The notes: generated from the letters alone by a model not told the origin. Numbered from the stretch's first letter, positions 1 to 6,556 are shown. The stretch is DNA of 9,229 bases from Candidatus Cloacimonadota bacterium (GCA_028703735.1 JAQVMI010000055.1:1-9229), one strand, 5' to 3'. Numbers and translations: made by a program.

Positions 1-1838
1 TTTATTATCCCATATTTCCCGGGACAAATGAGGTGAACCGCTTTCCTTTCAGATTTAGCATTGCTCAGGATTGCCCCGCTGGGGAAGTGCTAAATTTCTC
101 GATAGAGATTGTTTCTGGTGAAACCACCTGGACACGTCAATTCAGTTTACAAGTGGATGCCTCCAACCTTAAAATGCACTCTTACCTTGTGGACGATCAC
201 GATACCAATTTCAATGGCGTAATCGAAGCTGGTGAAAATGTTAGATTGGTGGTTAATCTCCAAAACGAATCAGCCGTAAGTGCTACATCAGTGCAGGCAG
301 TGCTAAGCTCTTCAAACTCGCAATTACAGATTCTAAACCCTGTGATCCTGATGGATAAAATTGATTCTAACGATATATTGCAAGTAATTTTTGATTTGAA
401 TTGCTCTGCAATTACCAGCACAGATTTGTTCCTGCCAATGCATTTCAGTGCTTCAAGCGGCAATGGTGCACCGATAAATGTGAATTTCAATCTGGCATAC
501 AATAACCCAAATATCTTGCAGGATTTTGAGCTAAACAATGCCTCGTTTATTCCAGAGACCGGTTGGGCTTGGGGAACCCCATCTCAGGTAACTCCACCTT
601 CAGGACAGAAATTGTGGGCTACCAATCTTACAGGAACCTATCCAAGCCTTGTGCAATACAATTTATACACACCTCAGTATTTACTTAGTACTGGCAGCAC
701 AATGAAGATCCGCCATAACTATTCTTTCCAAAATGGCTACGATGGAGCAAATGTCTCTATCTCTACCAATAATGGACAGAGCTGGACAATTATGCAACCA
801 ACCGTAAATTATAATGGTATCAATCTTAATGGTTTAAATGGTGAAGTTGGCTGGACAGGTTCTTCAAGCGGCTGGCAGAATCCTTCTTTCAATTTGGCAA
901 GTTATGCAGGACAGACAGTAATGTTCCGTTTCCGCTTTGGTTCTGATGCTGCAACTGCAAGTACCGGATGGTTCATTGACGATTTTGAGCTAATTGGTGT
1001 TAATCAAAAGAATGGATATCTATATGGTGTTGTTTATCCCAGTTCGGGAGTTAATCCTGCTGCAGCCAGAGTCCGTTCTTTGTCACGCTTAACCACGCAT
1101 CCTGCTGCAGATGGGAACTTCATGCTCTTCTTGCCTAATGGTAACCATAGTGTTACGGCAAGCCTGGATCACCATCAATCTTCCACACTTAATGCCTTAG
1201 TGATTAATCCTCAAAATCCAACTCATTATACAGAATTTACCCTGATAGACCTTCCAAAGCCACTTAATCTTACATTCACCCTGAATAATGATACCGGTGC
1301 ATTAAGTGTTTCATGGCAGGTTCCAGAAGATACCGTGCTTCCCATAATGGGATACAAGGTGTATCGTAAGTTCGATACGGGTCCCTTCCAGATGATGAGC
1401 CATGTGGATAGTCCAGAATATTTCGAAACTCTAAGCTATTTAGGAGCTTACAAATATTACGTTCGGGCAGAATATCTGAACGTGGAAGGTAGCCCCAGCG
1501 ACACCCTAAGCTTCAGTAACCCCAATGTCTCCAATCCGGATACAGGCGAAATTCCAGGATTGGTAACCAAGCTGGAGAATAACTATCCTAATCCCTTCAA
1601 TCCCATTACCACCATATCTTTTAGCCTGGCAAAACCAGCTAAAACGAATCTGGCGATCTATAACCTGAAAGGACAATTGGTGACCAGATTGGTAAACAAG
1701 GATATGAACGCAGGATTGCACCATGTGGTATGGAATGGCAAGGATACCAATAACTTAAGTGTTGCTTCAGGTATGTATTTCTATCGCTTGGAGAGTGGAG
1801 ATTACACAGCAGTGAAGAAAATGCTACTAATGAAATAA
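1..1838 (+). CDS. Secreted multi-domain protein with type IX (Por) C-terminal sorting domain, 5'-truncated by window edge
   Basis: The frame (codons starting at base 3) is open to the left edge and reads YYPIFPGTNEV before the first possible GTG at 33. That GTG has no Shine-Dalgarno sequence or signal peptide, so the gene begins outside the window. Numbering from the GTG, I see: an acidic calcium-loop-like motif (DDHDTNFNG, about 54-62) leading into a CARDB-like beta domain to about 155; a MAM/jelly-roll-like domain, about 160-323, closing in GWFIDDFELIG; a carboxypeptidase-regulatory-like beta sandwich, about 326-405; a fibronectin type III domain, about 408-495, with GYKVYRK; and a sorting domain, about 515-601, with NYPNPFNP and SGMYFYRL. 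By family knowledge such proteins cross the outer membrane by the type IX system and stay on the surface or are released. Adhesive modules of this kind often follow a protease domain (gingipain-like C25 or subtilisin-like), but no catalytic part is visible, so enzyme activity is unknown. The sorting domain is confident; the middle domain names are tentative. Confidence 0.88.
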   Translation, partial: YYPIFPGTNEVNRFPFRFSIAQDCPAGEVLNFSIEIVSGETTWTRQFSLQVDASNLKMHSYLVDDHDTNFNGVIEAGENVRLVVNLQNESAVSATSVQAVLSSSNSQLQILNPVILMDKIDSNDILQVIFDLNCSAITSTDLFLPMHFSASSGNGAPINVNFNLAYNNPNILQDFELNNASFIPETGWAWGTPSQVTPPSGQKLWATNLTGTYPSLVQYNLYTPQYLLSTGSTMKIRHNYSFQNGYDGANVSISTNNGQSWTIMQPTVNYNGINLNGLNGEVGWTGSSSGWQNPSFNLASYAGQTVMFRFRFGSDAATASTGWFIDDFELIGVNQKNGYLYGVVYPSSGVNPAAARVRSLSRLTTHPAADGNFMLFLPNGNHSVTASLDHHQSSTLNALVINPQNPTHYTEFTLIDLPKPLNLTFTLNNDTGALSVSWQVPEDTVLPIMGYKVYRKFDTGPFQMMSHVDSPEYFETLSYLGAYKYYVRAEYLNVEGSPSDTLSFSNPNVSNPDTGEIPGLVTKLENNYPNPFNPITTISFSLAKPAKTNLAIYNLKGQLVTRLVNKDMNAGLHHVVWNGKDTNNLSVASGMYFYRLESGDYTAVKKMLLMK

Positions 1839-1859
1839 ATAGGAAAAATACTCTGTTTG

Positions 1860-1892
1860 GGGGTGGGTTGAGAAACTCACCCCTTTTGTTTT
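1860..1892 (+). terminator. Rho-independent terminator of the sorting-domain protein gene
   Basis: Bases 1860-1867 (GGGGTGGG) pair with 1876-1883 (CTCACCCC) through eight base pairs, one of them G-U, around an 8-base loop. The stem is followed directly by TTTTGTTTT. It lies 22 bases after the stop codon, the normal place for an intrinsic terminator of the upstream plus-strand gene. Confidence 0.85.
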
Positions 1893-1956
1893 GTCACAAC
1901 TAATTTGGGATAAGTACTGATTGAAATGTGGAGGAGCTGAAATCCGGCAACATTAG

Positions 1957-1976
1957 CGGAGCTATCCAAAGCTCCG
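1957..1976 (+). other. GC-rich hairpin, possible back-up terminator
   Basis: CGGAGCT (1957-1963) and AGCTCCG (1970-1976) form a perfect 7-bp stem with a 6-base loop, followed by a pyrimidine-rich run (1977-1989). It could be a second, weaker terminator for plus-strand read-through. No T-run follows it on the minus strand, so it is a poor terminator for the gene ending at 2135. Apart from the terminator at 1860, this hairpin and the repeat at 2002, I see nothing else in the 296-base gap 1839-2134. Confidence 0.4.
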
Positions 1977-2001
1977 ATCTTTCCCTTTTGCGGAGAAACC
2001 T

Positions 2002-2099
2002 AATGATGTTTCCAGAATGTAACTGCACATATTCGTAATGACAGCCGCCTCGGCTGTCTTCACACGAGGCGTGCGAAAGTACGTTTATGTAGCATCATT
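2002..2099 (-). repeat. Copy 1 of a ~98-bp structured intergenic repeat (REP/MITE-like)
   Basis: This stretch aligns along its length with 6442-6540. Both copies have imperfect terminal inverted repeats; here AATGATG (2002-2008) matches CATCATT (2093-2099). Inside are two adjacent hairpins: ACAGCCG-CCT-CGGCTGT (2041-2057) and one with stem arms 2059-2066 and 2070-2077 around AGG. Their apices (CGCCTCG and CGAGGCG) are complementary to each other. On the minus strand the second stem contains a G-U pair where the plus strand would have A-C, so the functional RNA is probably the minus-strand transcript. That transcript would be the 3' untranslated region of the M20 amidohydrolase mRNA, which stops 35 bases upstream. 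No coding potential is seen. A role as transcript-end stabiliser or terminator is inference. Confidence 0.8.
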
Positions 2100-2134
2100 C
2101 TTTAAACAGTGTAAATCCTCCGGCTACTTACCTA

Positions 2135-3253
2135 CTATGCTAAGCTAAGCATAGTTTTAATTCCCACTTCGATGCATTCATCCGATGGCAGGAATTTATC
2201 TGAATGAAGGGGGTAAATACAGCCACTTCCCAGCCAGAATAGTAAGCCGGGATACAGAGTGGTAAAAAAGCCAAAATCTTCTCCGGTCATTGCTGTTTCT
2301 GCTTCCAGATAGTTTAGGTTAAGTTCCTGGCATTTATCCATCAATTCAAAAACCAAATCCTGGTTATTGATCACTGGATCGTAGCTGCACAGATAATCCA
2401 CAGATGCTTCTGCATTAATTTCTGCAGCAGCAATGCCTGCATTTTGCTTTATCATGTGGTTCAGGGAATCTCTTACGTCAGATTTCAGGCTGCGGTGAGT
2501 TCCTTCCAAAAGACAATCGGCAGGAATTACATTTCTGATTACTCCGGCGGACATTTTTCCCACATGAAAAATAATGCGTTCATGTTTGGAGAGTTCCTCC
2601 ACCTCATTATGCATCAAATTTAGAAAGTTCAAACCTGCTTGAAGCGCATTTATCCCTTTTTCAGGATAGGCTACATGCGAGCTTTTACCTTTAAAATGCA
2701 CATCGAATTCCTGGGGAATGCCAAAGAAAATGCCGGATTTGGAGGAAATTGTTCCTACGGGGAGTTCACTTGCTACATGCAAAGCAATGGCACTGCTAAT
2801 TTCGTAGCCTTGAATGATGCCTTCGCTTAAAACAGATTGTGCTCCACCTCTTCCTTCTTCGGCAGGTTGAAACAAAAATAGTAGGTTTTTTGGGGGTTTA
2901 TTAAGCTTTATAGCTTGGATTAAGCCCAAAAGAACGGTTATGTGTACATCATGACCGCAGGCATGCATAAAGCCTGAGTGGTGCGAAGGAAACTTGCATC
3001 CGCTATTTTCAGAAACCGGTAAGGCATCCATATCGGCTCTGAACAAGCGGAAACTTCCCTTGCCTCCCCGATACTCCACCAGGATTGCATTACTCGTGGT
3101 AAATTGCTGAATTTTCCAAATGGCATCGCTGTGTAATTCATGCCCCAGAATTTGGTGCAAAGTCTTAATAACAAGAGCTTTGGTTCTGTATTCCTCAAAG
3201 GCGATTTCTGGTATCTGGTGAAATTCGTGCCGTAAGTTTATCAGGTTTTGCAC
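2135..3253 (-). CDS. M20D-family metal-dependent amidohydrolase (HipO/N-acyl-amino-acid deacylase type)
   Basis: This 372-residue protein has the full M20D signature. It shows LRHEFHQIPEIAFEE (about 7-21), RADMDALPVSE (72-82), MHACGHDVH (96-104) with metal ligands Cys99 and His101, QPAEEGRGGA (129-138) with Glu132/Glu133, His159 in ALHV, the dimerisation-domain motif GKSSHVAYPEKG (189-200), and a C-terminal PLHSDKF with ligand His350. Such enzymes hydrolyse N-acyl amino acids in the cytoplasm, using two divalent metal ions; members include hippurate hydrolase, IAA-amino-acid hydrolases and N-acetyl-diaminopimelate deacetylase. The start is GTG, inside the last base of the upstream asd stop (TAGTG), with a weak GGAAAA (3264-3259) as ribosome site, so translation is probably coupled to asd. 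Pairing with asd favours N-acetyl-diaminopimelate deacetylase in the acetylase route to lysine/DAP. Sequence alone cannot exclude a general aminoacylase. Confidence 0.93.
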   Translation of the reverse strand: MQNLINLRHEFHQIPEIAFEEYRTKALVIKTLHQILGHELHSDAIWKIQQFTTSNAILVEYRGGKGSFRLFRADMDALPVSENSGCKFPSHHSGFMHACGHDVHITVLLGLIQAIKLNKPPKNLLFLFQPAEEGRGGAQSVLSEGIIQGYEISSAIALHVASELPVGTISSKSGIFFGIPQEFDVHFKGKSSHVAYPEKGINALQAGLNFLNLMHNEVEELSKHERIIFHVGKMSAGVIRNVIPADCLLEGTHRSLKSDVRDSLNHMIKQNAGIAAAEINAEASVDYLCSYDPVINNQDLVFELMDKCQELNLNYLEAETAMTGEDFGFFTTLYPGLLFWLGSGCIYPLHSDKFLPSDECIEVGIKTMLSLA

Positions 3254-4233
3254 TACAGTTTTCCGGCAAATTTTGCATGAAGCTTAAATATTCCCACAGC
3301 ATTAGCAGCAGCTCCAAGGCGAACATTGTGTCCCACATTCCAGAACACTAAAGATTTGGCATCGCTTCCTAAACGCAGACGGCACACCTGTGATTCGTTA
3401 GAATTCCCTAAATCCAGGGGGGTAACATAGGTATTGGGATAATACTCTATAGAGCTTGCATCCATAAGGGCGTTTTCTGCATAGGCTATCTGAACATCAT
3501 TCTCGAATTCTGCATAAACAGAGGCAGAGTGTCCATATATAACAGGAACCCTTACTGTGGTTACACTAAGCAGCAGATTACTGTTGCGCAAGATTTTCCT
3601 TGTTTCGAAGTGCATTTTTTCTTCTTCCTGCGAGTACCCACTATCCAAAAAACCACCTATTTGGGGGATAACATTCAAATCAATAATATGGGGATAAATA
3701 CCCTTATCTGTAGAGCCTTTGCGTTGATTCTGCAACGCTACGATACCTTGGTGACCACTTCCAGAAACAGATTGATAGGTAGAAACCACAATCTTCCTTA
3801 GGGTAAACAGCTTATCCAATACTGCCAAGGGGATCACAATCTGAATAGTGGAGCAATTGGGATTGGCTATAATTCCACTATAGCCATCAATAATATCACC
3901 ATTTACATCCGGAACCACCAAAGGGATATTGTTTTCGCGTCTAAAACCTGAAGAATTATCTATCACAATTTCGGAAGCTTGTGCTGCAAGGGGAGCAAAG
4001 GTTCTGGCTATACCAGCACCGGCAGAGAAGAACACATAATCATAGTGCTTCAGCATGGATGATTCTGTTAAAGTCTGCACTTTTATGGGGTGATCTATAT
4101 GGTATAGTGTGGTTCCTGCAGAATGTTTCGAGGCAAAGAGATCAAGCTCTGAAAGCTCAATATTGCTTTCGCTAAGGCAGGTTATCATCATTCTGCCTAC
4201 TTCACCGGTTGCGCCAACTATGGCAATTTTCAT
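3253..4233 (-). CDS. asd: Aspartate-semialdehyde dehydrogenase
   Basis: This enzyme reduces L-aspartyl-4-phosphate to L-aspartate-4-semialdehyde with NADPH, the branch point to lysine/DAP, threonine and methionine. With the start chosen here it has 326 residues, normal for the family. Visible motifs are the nucleotide-binding MKIAIVGATGEVG at the N-terminus, FFSAGAG (about 68-74), IDNSSGFR (about 91-98), ANPNCSTIQ (about 124-132) with catalytic Cys127, SVSGSGHQG (about 155-163), and RVPVIYGHS (about 228-236) with the catalytic-base histidine at about 235. I chose ATG 4233, not in-frame ATG 4245, because ATGAGG at 4245-4240 supplies a GAGG ribosome site six bases before 4233, and MKIAIVGATG is the usual family N-terminus. 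The gene overlaps the M20 amidohydrolase by one base. The leader to 4331 contains a TTGACA-type element and a small hairpin (AAAGAG/CTCTTT). Confidence 0.96.
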   Translation of the reverse strand: MKIAIVGATGEVGRMMITCLSESNIELSELDLFASKHSAGTTLYHIDHPIKVQTLTESSMLKHYDYVFFSAGAGIARTFAPLAAQASEIVIDNSSGFRRENNIPLVVPDVNGDIIDGYSGIIANPNCSTIQIVIPLAVLDKLFTLRKIVVSTYQSVSGSGHQGIVALQNQRKGSTDKGIYPHIIDLNVIPQIGGFLDSGYSQEEEKMHFETRKILRNSNLLLSVTTVRVPVIYGHSASVYAEFENDVQIAYAENALMDASSIEYYPNTYVTPLDLGNSNESQVCRLRLGSDAKSLVFWNVGHNVRLGAAANAVGIFKLHAKFAGKL

Positions 4234-4239
4234 ATTTAA

Positions 4240-4243
4240 CCTC
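4240..4243 (-). promoter_or_regulatory. Shine-Dalgarno site deciding the asd start
   Basis: On the minus strand GAGG is followed by TTAAAT and then ATG at 4233-4231. The spacing of six bases is good. The competing upstream ATG at 4245 overlaps this site and has no purine-rich site of its own, so it would add only four residues (MRLN) to a protein that already begins typically. Confidence 0.75.
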
Positions 4244-4304
4244 ATTAATATCAGTTATTTTATTCACAATAAAAGAGTTATTAACAAACCTCTTTATCCG
4301 CTCC

Positions 4305-4331
4305 AGTTTATGCAAAGCCAACATTTGTCAA
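4305..4331 (-). promoter_or_regulatory. Candidate promoter for the asd operon
   Basis: The minus strand carries TTGACA (4331-4326) and, 15 bases later, TAAACT (4310-4305; four of six matches to TATAAT). The spacer is shorter than the usual 16-18, so the -10 assignment is weak. Transcription would give an asd leader of about 60-70 bases, including an AAAGAG/CTCTTT hairpin between about 4269 and 4297. Confidence 0.35.
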
Positions 4332-4346
4332 TGTAAACTTGACAAA
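4324..4346. promoter_or_regulatory. 23-bp palindrome, candidate operator between asd and tRNA-Arg
   Basis: TTTGTCAA (4324-4331) and TTGACAAA (4339-4346) form a perfect 8-bp inverted repeat around a 7-base spacer (TGTAAAC). Each arm carries a TTGACA-like -35 hexamer pointing outward, one towards asd and one towards the tRNA. A dimeric regulator bound here would cover both. I do not recognise the binding protein. No convincing -10 box lies at 16-18 bases from the rightward TTGACA, so the tRNA promoter is not defined. Confidence 0.5.
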
Positions 4347-4381
4347 AACAGCCCCAATCAGGATTGGTAATCCATAGTCGC

Positions 4382-4457
4382 GCCCCAGTAGCTCAGTGGA
4401 TAGAGCACCGGTTTCCTAAACCGTTGGTCGGATGTTCAAGTCATCTCTGGGGCGCCA
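4382..4457 (+). tRNA. tRNA-Arg, anticodon CCU (reads AGG)
   Basis: It folds as a full cloverleaf. The acceptor is GCCCCAG (4382-4388) with CTGGGGC (4447-4453), seven perfect pairs. U8-A9 is followed by D-stem GCTC/GAGC (4391-4394, 4403-4406). The anticodon stem is 4408-4412 with 4420-4424 around TTCCTAA, anticodon CCT at 4415-4417. The outermost anticodon-stem pair, C4408-T4424, is mismatched. The T-stem is GGATG/CATCT with loop TTCAAGT, the discriminator is G4454, and CCA is encoded at 4455-4457. A run of seven T follows at 4460-4466, then the ribosome site of the RNB gene, so the two may share a transcript with partial termination after the tRNA. Confidence 0.96.
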
Positions 4458-4481
4458 CATTTTTTTAAGGAGAATTAGCAA

Positions 4482-6344
4482 GTGACAATCCTACCTGCTA
4501 CCATAGTGGCTTTTTATAATCTACGCGAATTAACCTATGCTTGGGTAAATTCCGTGGATGGCTCTTATTGTAAACTTGTTACAGAGCATAACGAAGCCGT
4601 TAGCCTGTGTGATTCCCGCTTTATCTGGGTGGGTAGGGAAATTTGGCTTGCCGATGATACCTTGAAGCTGTTAGGTGATTTCCGCAGGGATGTGGATGCT
4701 ATTCAGGGCGAAATAGCAAACTGTGATTTTTCCTGTCTGAAGATTAACGAACTGAGCTTGGAAGCCATAGCAGAGGTGCTATTACTAAATACTGATGTAC
4801 AACAGGCTGCGCTTTACACATACATCAAAAACCATCCTGCGAACTTTACCTCAAAGAAGGGTAAGTTTCGCCTGAAGACAGATCAGGAACAGCAGGCTTG
4901 CATAGCTGATGCACGGGAAAAAGAAAAGCGAAGCGAATACTTGCAAGCTGTGCAAGATTTTGCTACCGGCAACGTTATTAAGGATGAATATTTACATTTG
5001 CTCTATAGCGAATTGCCAGGGCTGGAGCAAAGTAAGGATCATAAAGACCTTTTTCGTCTAATTTGTAATATCTATCCTACCCTAAAATCCGATGATGCGG
5101 TTTACCAAATGCGTTTGCGGTGCAAGGAATTACCCAGGGAAATCGATCCTGCCATAGCATTTTCTGGCATTCCGGTGGGTTTTTCTCCCATATTGGAACT
5201 GGAGCAGTTGCACACTGAAAAAACCGAAGCCAGAAACATTATGGCGTTTAGTATTGATGATGAAGACACCAAAGATTTTGATGATGCAATTAGCCTGATT
5301 CAAGATAAGGATTTATGGCGGCTTGGAATTCATGTAAGCAATGTTTCTGCTGCAATTAGAGTGGGGGAGAGCCTGTATAGTGAGGCTGAAAAGAGGGTAT
5401 CATCAATTTATGCAGCAAATTGCGTAATCCCCATGTTTCCCCCCAGGTTTTCCGAGAACGAGCTTAGCTTAATTGCCGATACAAACAGGCAAGTGGTTTC
5501 CTTGTATGTATGGTTTAACGAAAAACTTGAAAGAACACGGGAAGAATTTTGCGTAGAGACCATCAGCATAGCCCATAATTACACATATCAGGAAGTAGAT
5601 AAACGTATCAAGGAAGAGCCGTTTGCAAGGCTTATGCAGGTCTGCAGATTATTGCACGAGACACGTGAGAGCTCGCATAATAACGAAAAACCACGTTTTT
5701 ATTACTATCTTAAAATGCGTCAGGGTAAGCTGCATATAAAGCGCATAGACAATCAGAGTCCTTCCAGATTTTTGGTGGAAGAGCTGATGATTATGTATAA
5801 CAGCAGTTTTGCAAACTATTGTTGCGAGAAACAAGTTCCCATGATCTACCGGAATATCACCCAATTTAGTATTGCCGGAGATCAAACTCCCGCAAGCCAG
5901 GCGTATTTATCTACAATTGCAGATTTTCATCCTGGGATTGGAGCAGCAGCATATTTACACGCCAGTTCTCCCATTCGCCGCTTTACAGATTTGGTTAATC
6001 AGTATCAAATGGTTTCTGCTTTGCAAGGTAATATCCCAAGTTTCTCACAGGAAAAGCTGGTGAACACCATCTATGGTATAGAAAGAAAGCTAATAATTCT
6101 GCGGGAAGTAACCCAAAAAAGCGAACGCTACTGGTGGCTGAAGTATATTGAAGCAGAATTGTTACACACCCCTCTGGATGCTACACTAAGGGGCAAAACT
6201 CAAAATACATTGCGTCTGGAGCTACTTCCCTGGGGTAAACAGGTGATGGCTATATGCGATAGTTTTCCGGTAGCAGATAGCTTTAAAATTGTTGTCTATG
6301 ACATCGATTGGCAGGATTGGGCAGTAAAGATAGACCTGTTATAA
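4482..6344 (+). CDS. RNB-domain 3'-5' exoribonuclease (RNase II/R family)
   Basis: This 620-residue protein is a cytoplasmic enzyme that degrades single-stranded RNA processively from the 3' end. The RNB core spans roughly residues 250-530. SIDDEDTKDFDDA (257-269) supplies the four metal-binding aspartates with the family spacing (Asp259, 265, 267, 268). Then follow LGIHVSNVSA (281-290), IPMFPPRFSENELSL (316-330), FLVEELMIMYN (430-440), PMIYRN (453-458) and the catalytic-arginine motif HASSPIRRFTDL (493-504). The first ~220 residues lack the usual cold-shock-domain pattern of E. coli RNase R and look more like the winged-helix type N-terminus of cyanobacterial/plastid RNase II (Zam-like). The last ~60 residues are short for a complete S1 domain. 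Start is GTG with AAGGAG (4467-4472) nine bases upstream. No cotranscribed gene follows; a long hairpin begins nine bases after the stop. The family is certain; the choice between the RNase II and RNase R names is not. Confidence 0.93.
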   Translation: MTILPATIVAFYNLRELTYAWVNSVDGSYCKLVTEHNEAVSLCDSRFIWVGREIWLADDTLKLLGDFRRDVDAIQGEIANCDFSCLKINELSLEAIAEVLLLNTDVQQAALYTYIKNHPANFTSKKGKFRLKTDQEQQACIADAREKEKRSEYLQAVQDFATGNVIKDEYLHLLYSELPGLEQSKDHKDLFRLICNIYPTLKSDDAVYQMRLRCKELPREIDPAIAFSGIPVGFSPILELEQLHTEKTEARNIMAFSIDDEDTKDFDDAISLIQDKDLWRLGIHVSNVSAAIRVGESLYSEAEKRVSSIYAANCVIPMFPPRFSENELSLIADTNRQVVSLYVWFNEKLERTREEFCVETISIAHNYTYQEVDKRIKEEPFARLMQVCRLLHETRESSHNNEKPRFYYYLKMRQGKLHIKRIDNQSPSRFLVEELMIMYNSSFANYCCEKQVPMIYRNITQFSIAGDQTPASQAYLSTIADFHPGIGAAAYLHASSPIRRFTDLVNQYQMVSALQGNIPSFSQEKLVNTIYGIERKLIILREVTQKSERYWWLKYIEAELLHTPLDATLRGKTQNTLRLELLPWGKQVMAICDSFPVADSFKIVVYDIDWQDWAVKIDLL

Positions 6345-6352
6345 CCTGCATG

Positions 6353-6419
6353 AATTACGGAATCAATAAGGAATTATTAAGGATGAAGTCCTTAATGATT
6401 CCTTATTGATTCCGTAATT
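6353..6419. repeat. Long near-perfect hairpin (31-bp stem, 5-base loop)
   Basis: The left arm (6353-6383) and right arm (6389-6419) are reverse complements except at one site, T6375 opposite G6397, which still pairs as U-G in plus-strand RNA. The loop is TGAAG. The left arm is itself repetitive, with GGAAT recurring at an 11-base step (GGAATCAATAA, GGAATTATTAA, then GGA). It starts nine bases after the RNB stop, between two converging genes. It is AT-rich and has no T-run after it, so it is not a classic terminator, though so stable a stem could protect the RNB mRNA 3' end or block read-through. Confidence 0.9.
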
Positions 6420-6441
6420 GAAGCAAGGAGAAAAGGATATG

Positions 6442-6540
6442 GTAATGCTGTTTCCGAATTGGATTATCATATAATCGTAATTACAGCCGCCTCGGCTGTT
6501 TGCACACGAGGCGTGTGCAAGTACTATGAAGTAACATTAC
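6442..6540 (-). repeat. Copy 2 of the ~98-bp structured intergenic repeat
   Basis: This copy is homologous to 2002-2099 and in the same orientation. Terminal inverted repeats are GTAATG (6442-6447) and CATTAC (6535-6540). It has the same two hairpins: ACAGCCG-CCT-CGGCTGT (6483-6499) and a perfect 9-bp stem TTGCACACG-AGG-CGTGTGCAA (6500-6520). It begins 16 bases after the stop codon of the minus-strand propeller gene, again in a convergent gap. A shared GGAGAAA lies just outside the inverted repeats of both copies (1992-1998 and 6427-6433), so the homologous segment may extend slightly further. Confidence 0.82.
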
Positions 6541-6556
6541 TCTGGAGACTTTTTGC

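Noticed and set aside
33..35. GTG at 33 as the real start of the first gene
   Set aside because: The frame is open upstream to the window edge. No Shine-Dalgarno sequence precedes the GTG, and the protein would lack a signal peptide although it has a secretion sorting domain.
2134..2155. TATGCT/AGCATA inverted repeat at the end of the M20 gene as a terminator
   Set aside because: The stem is only 6 bp, lies within the coding end and is not followed by a T-run on the minus strand.
2938..3198. Open reading frames overlapping the main genes in other frames (for example here and at 197-538, 3529-3801, 6581-6877)
   Set aside because: They lie wholly inside well-supported genes, have no family motifs and no good ribosome sites; their composition is what antisense or shifted frames of AT-rich genes give.
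4243..4245. ATG at 4245 as the asd start
   Set aside because: It overlaps the GAGG that serves the ATG at 4233. The extra MRLN is not part of the conserved asd N-terminus.
4363..4375. GGATT-GGT-AATCC small palindrome before the tRNA as a -10 or operator site
   Set aside because: The hexamer TAATCC is a poor -10 match and lies 23 bases from the TTGACA. The 5-bp palindrome is easily found by chance.
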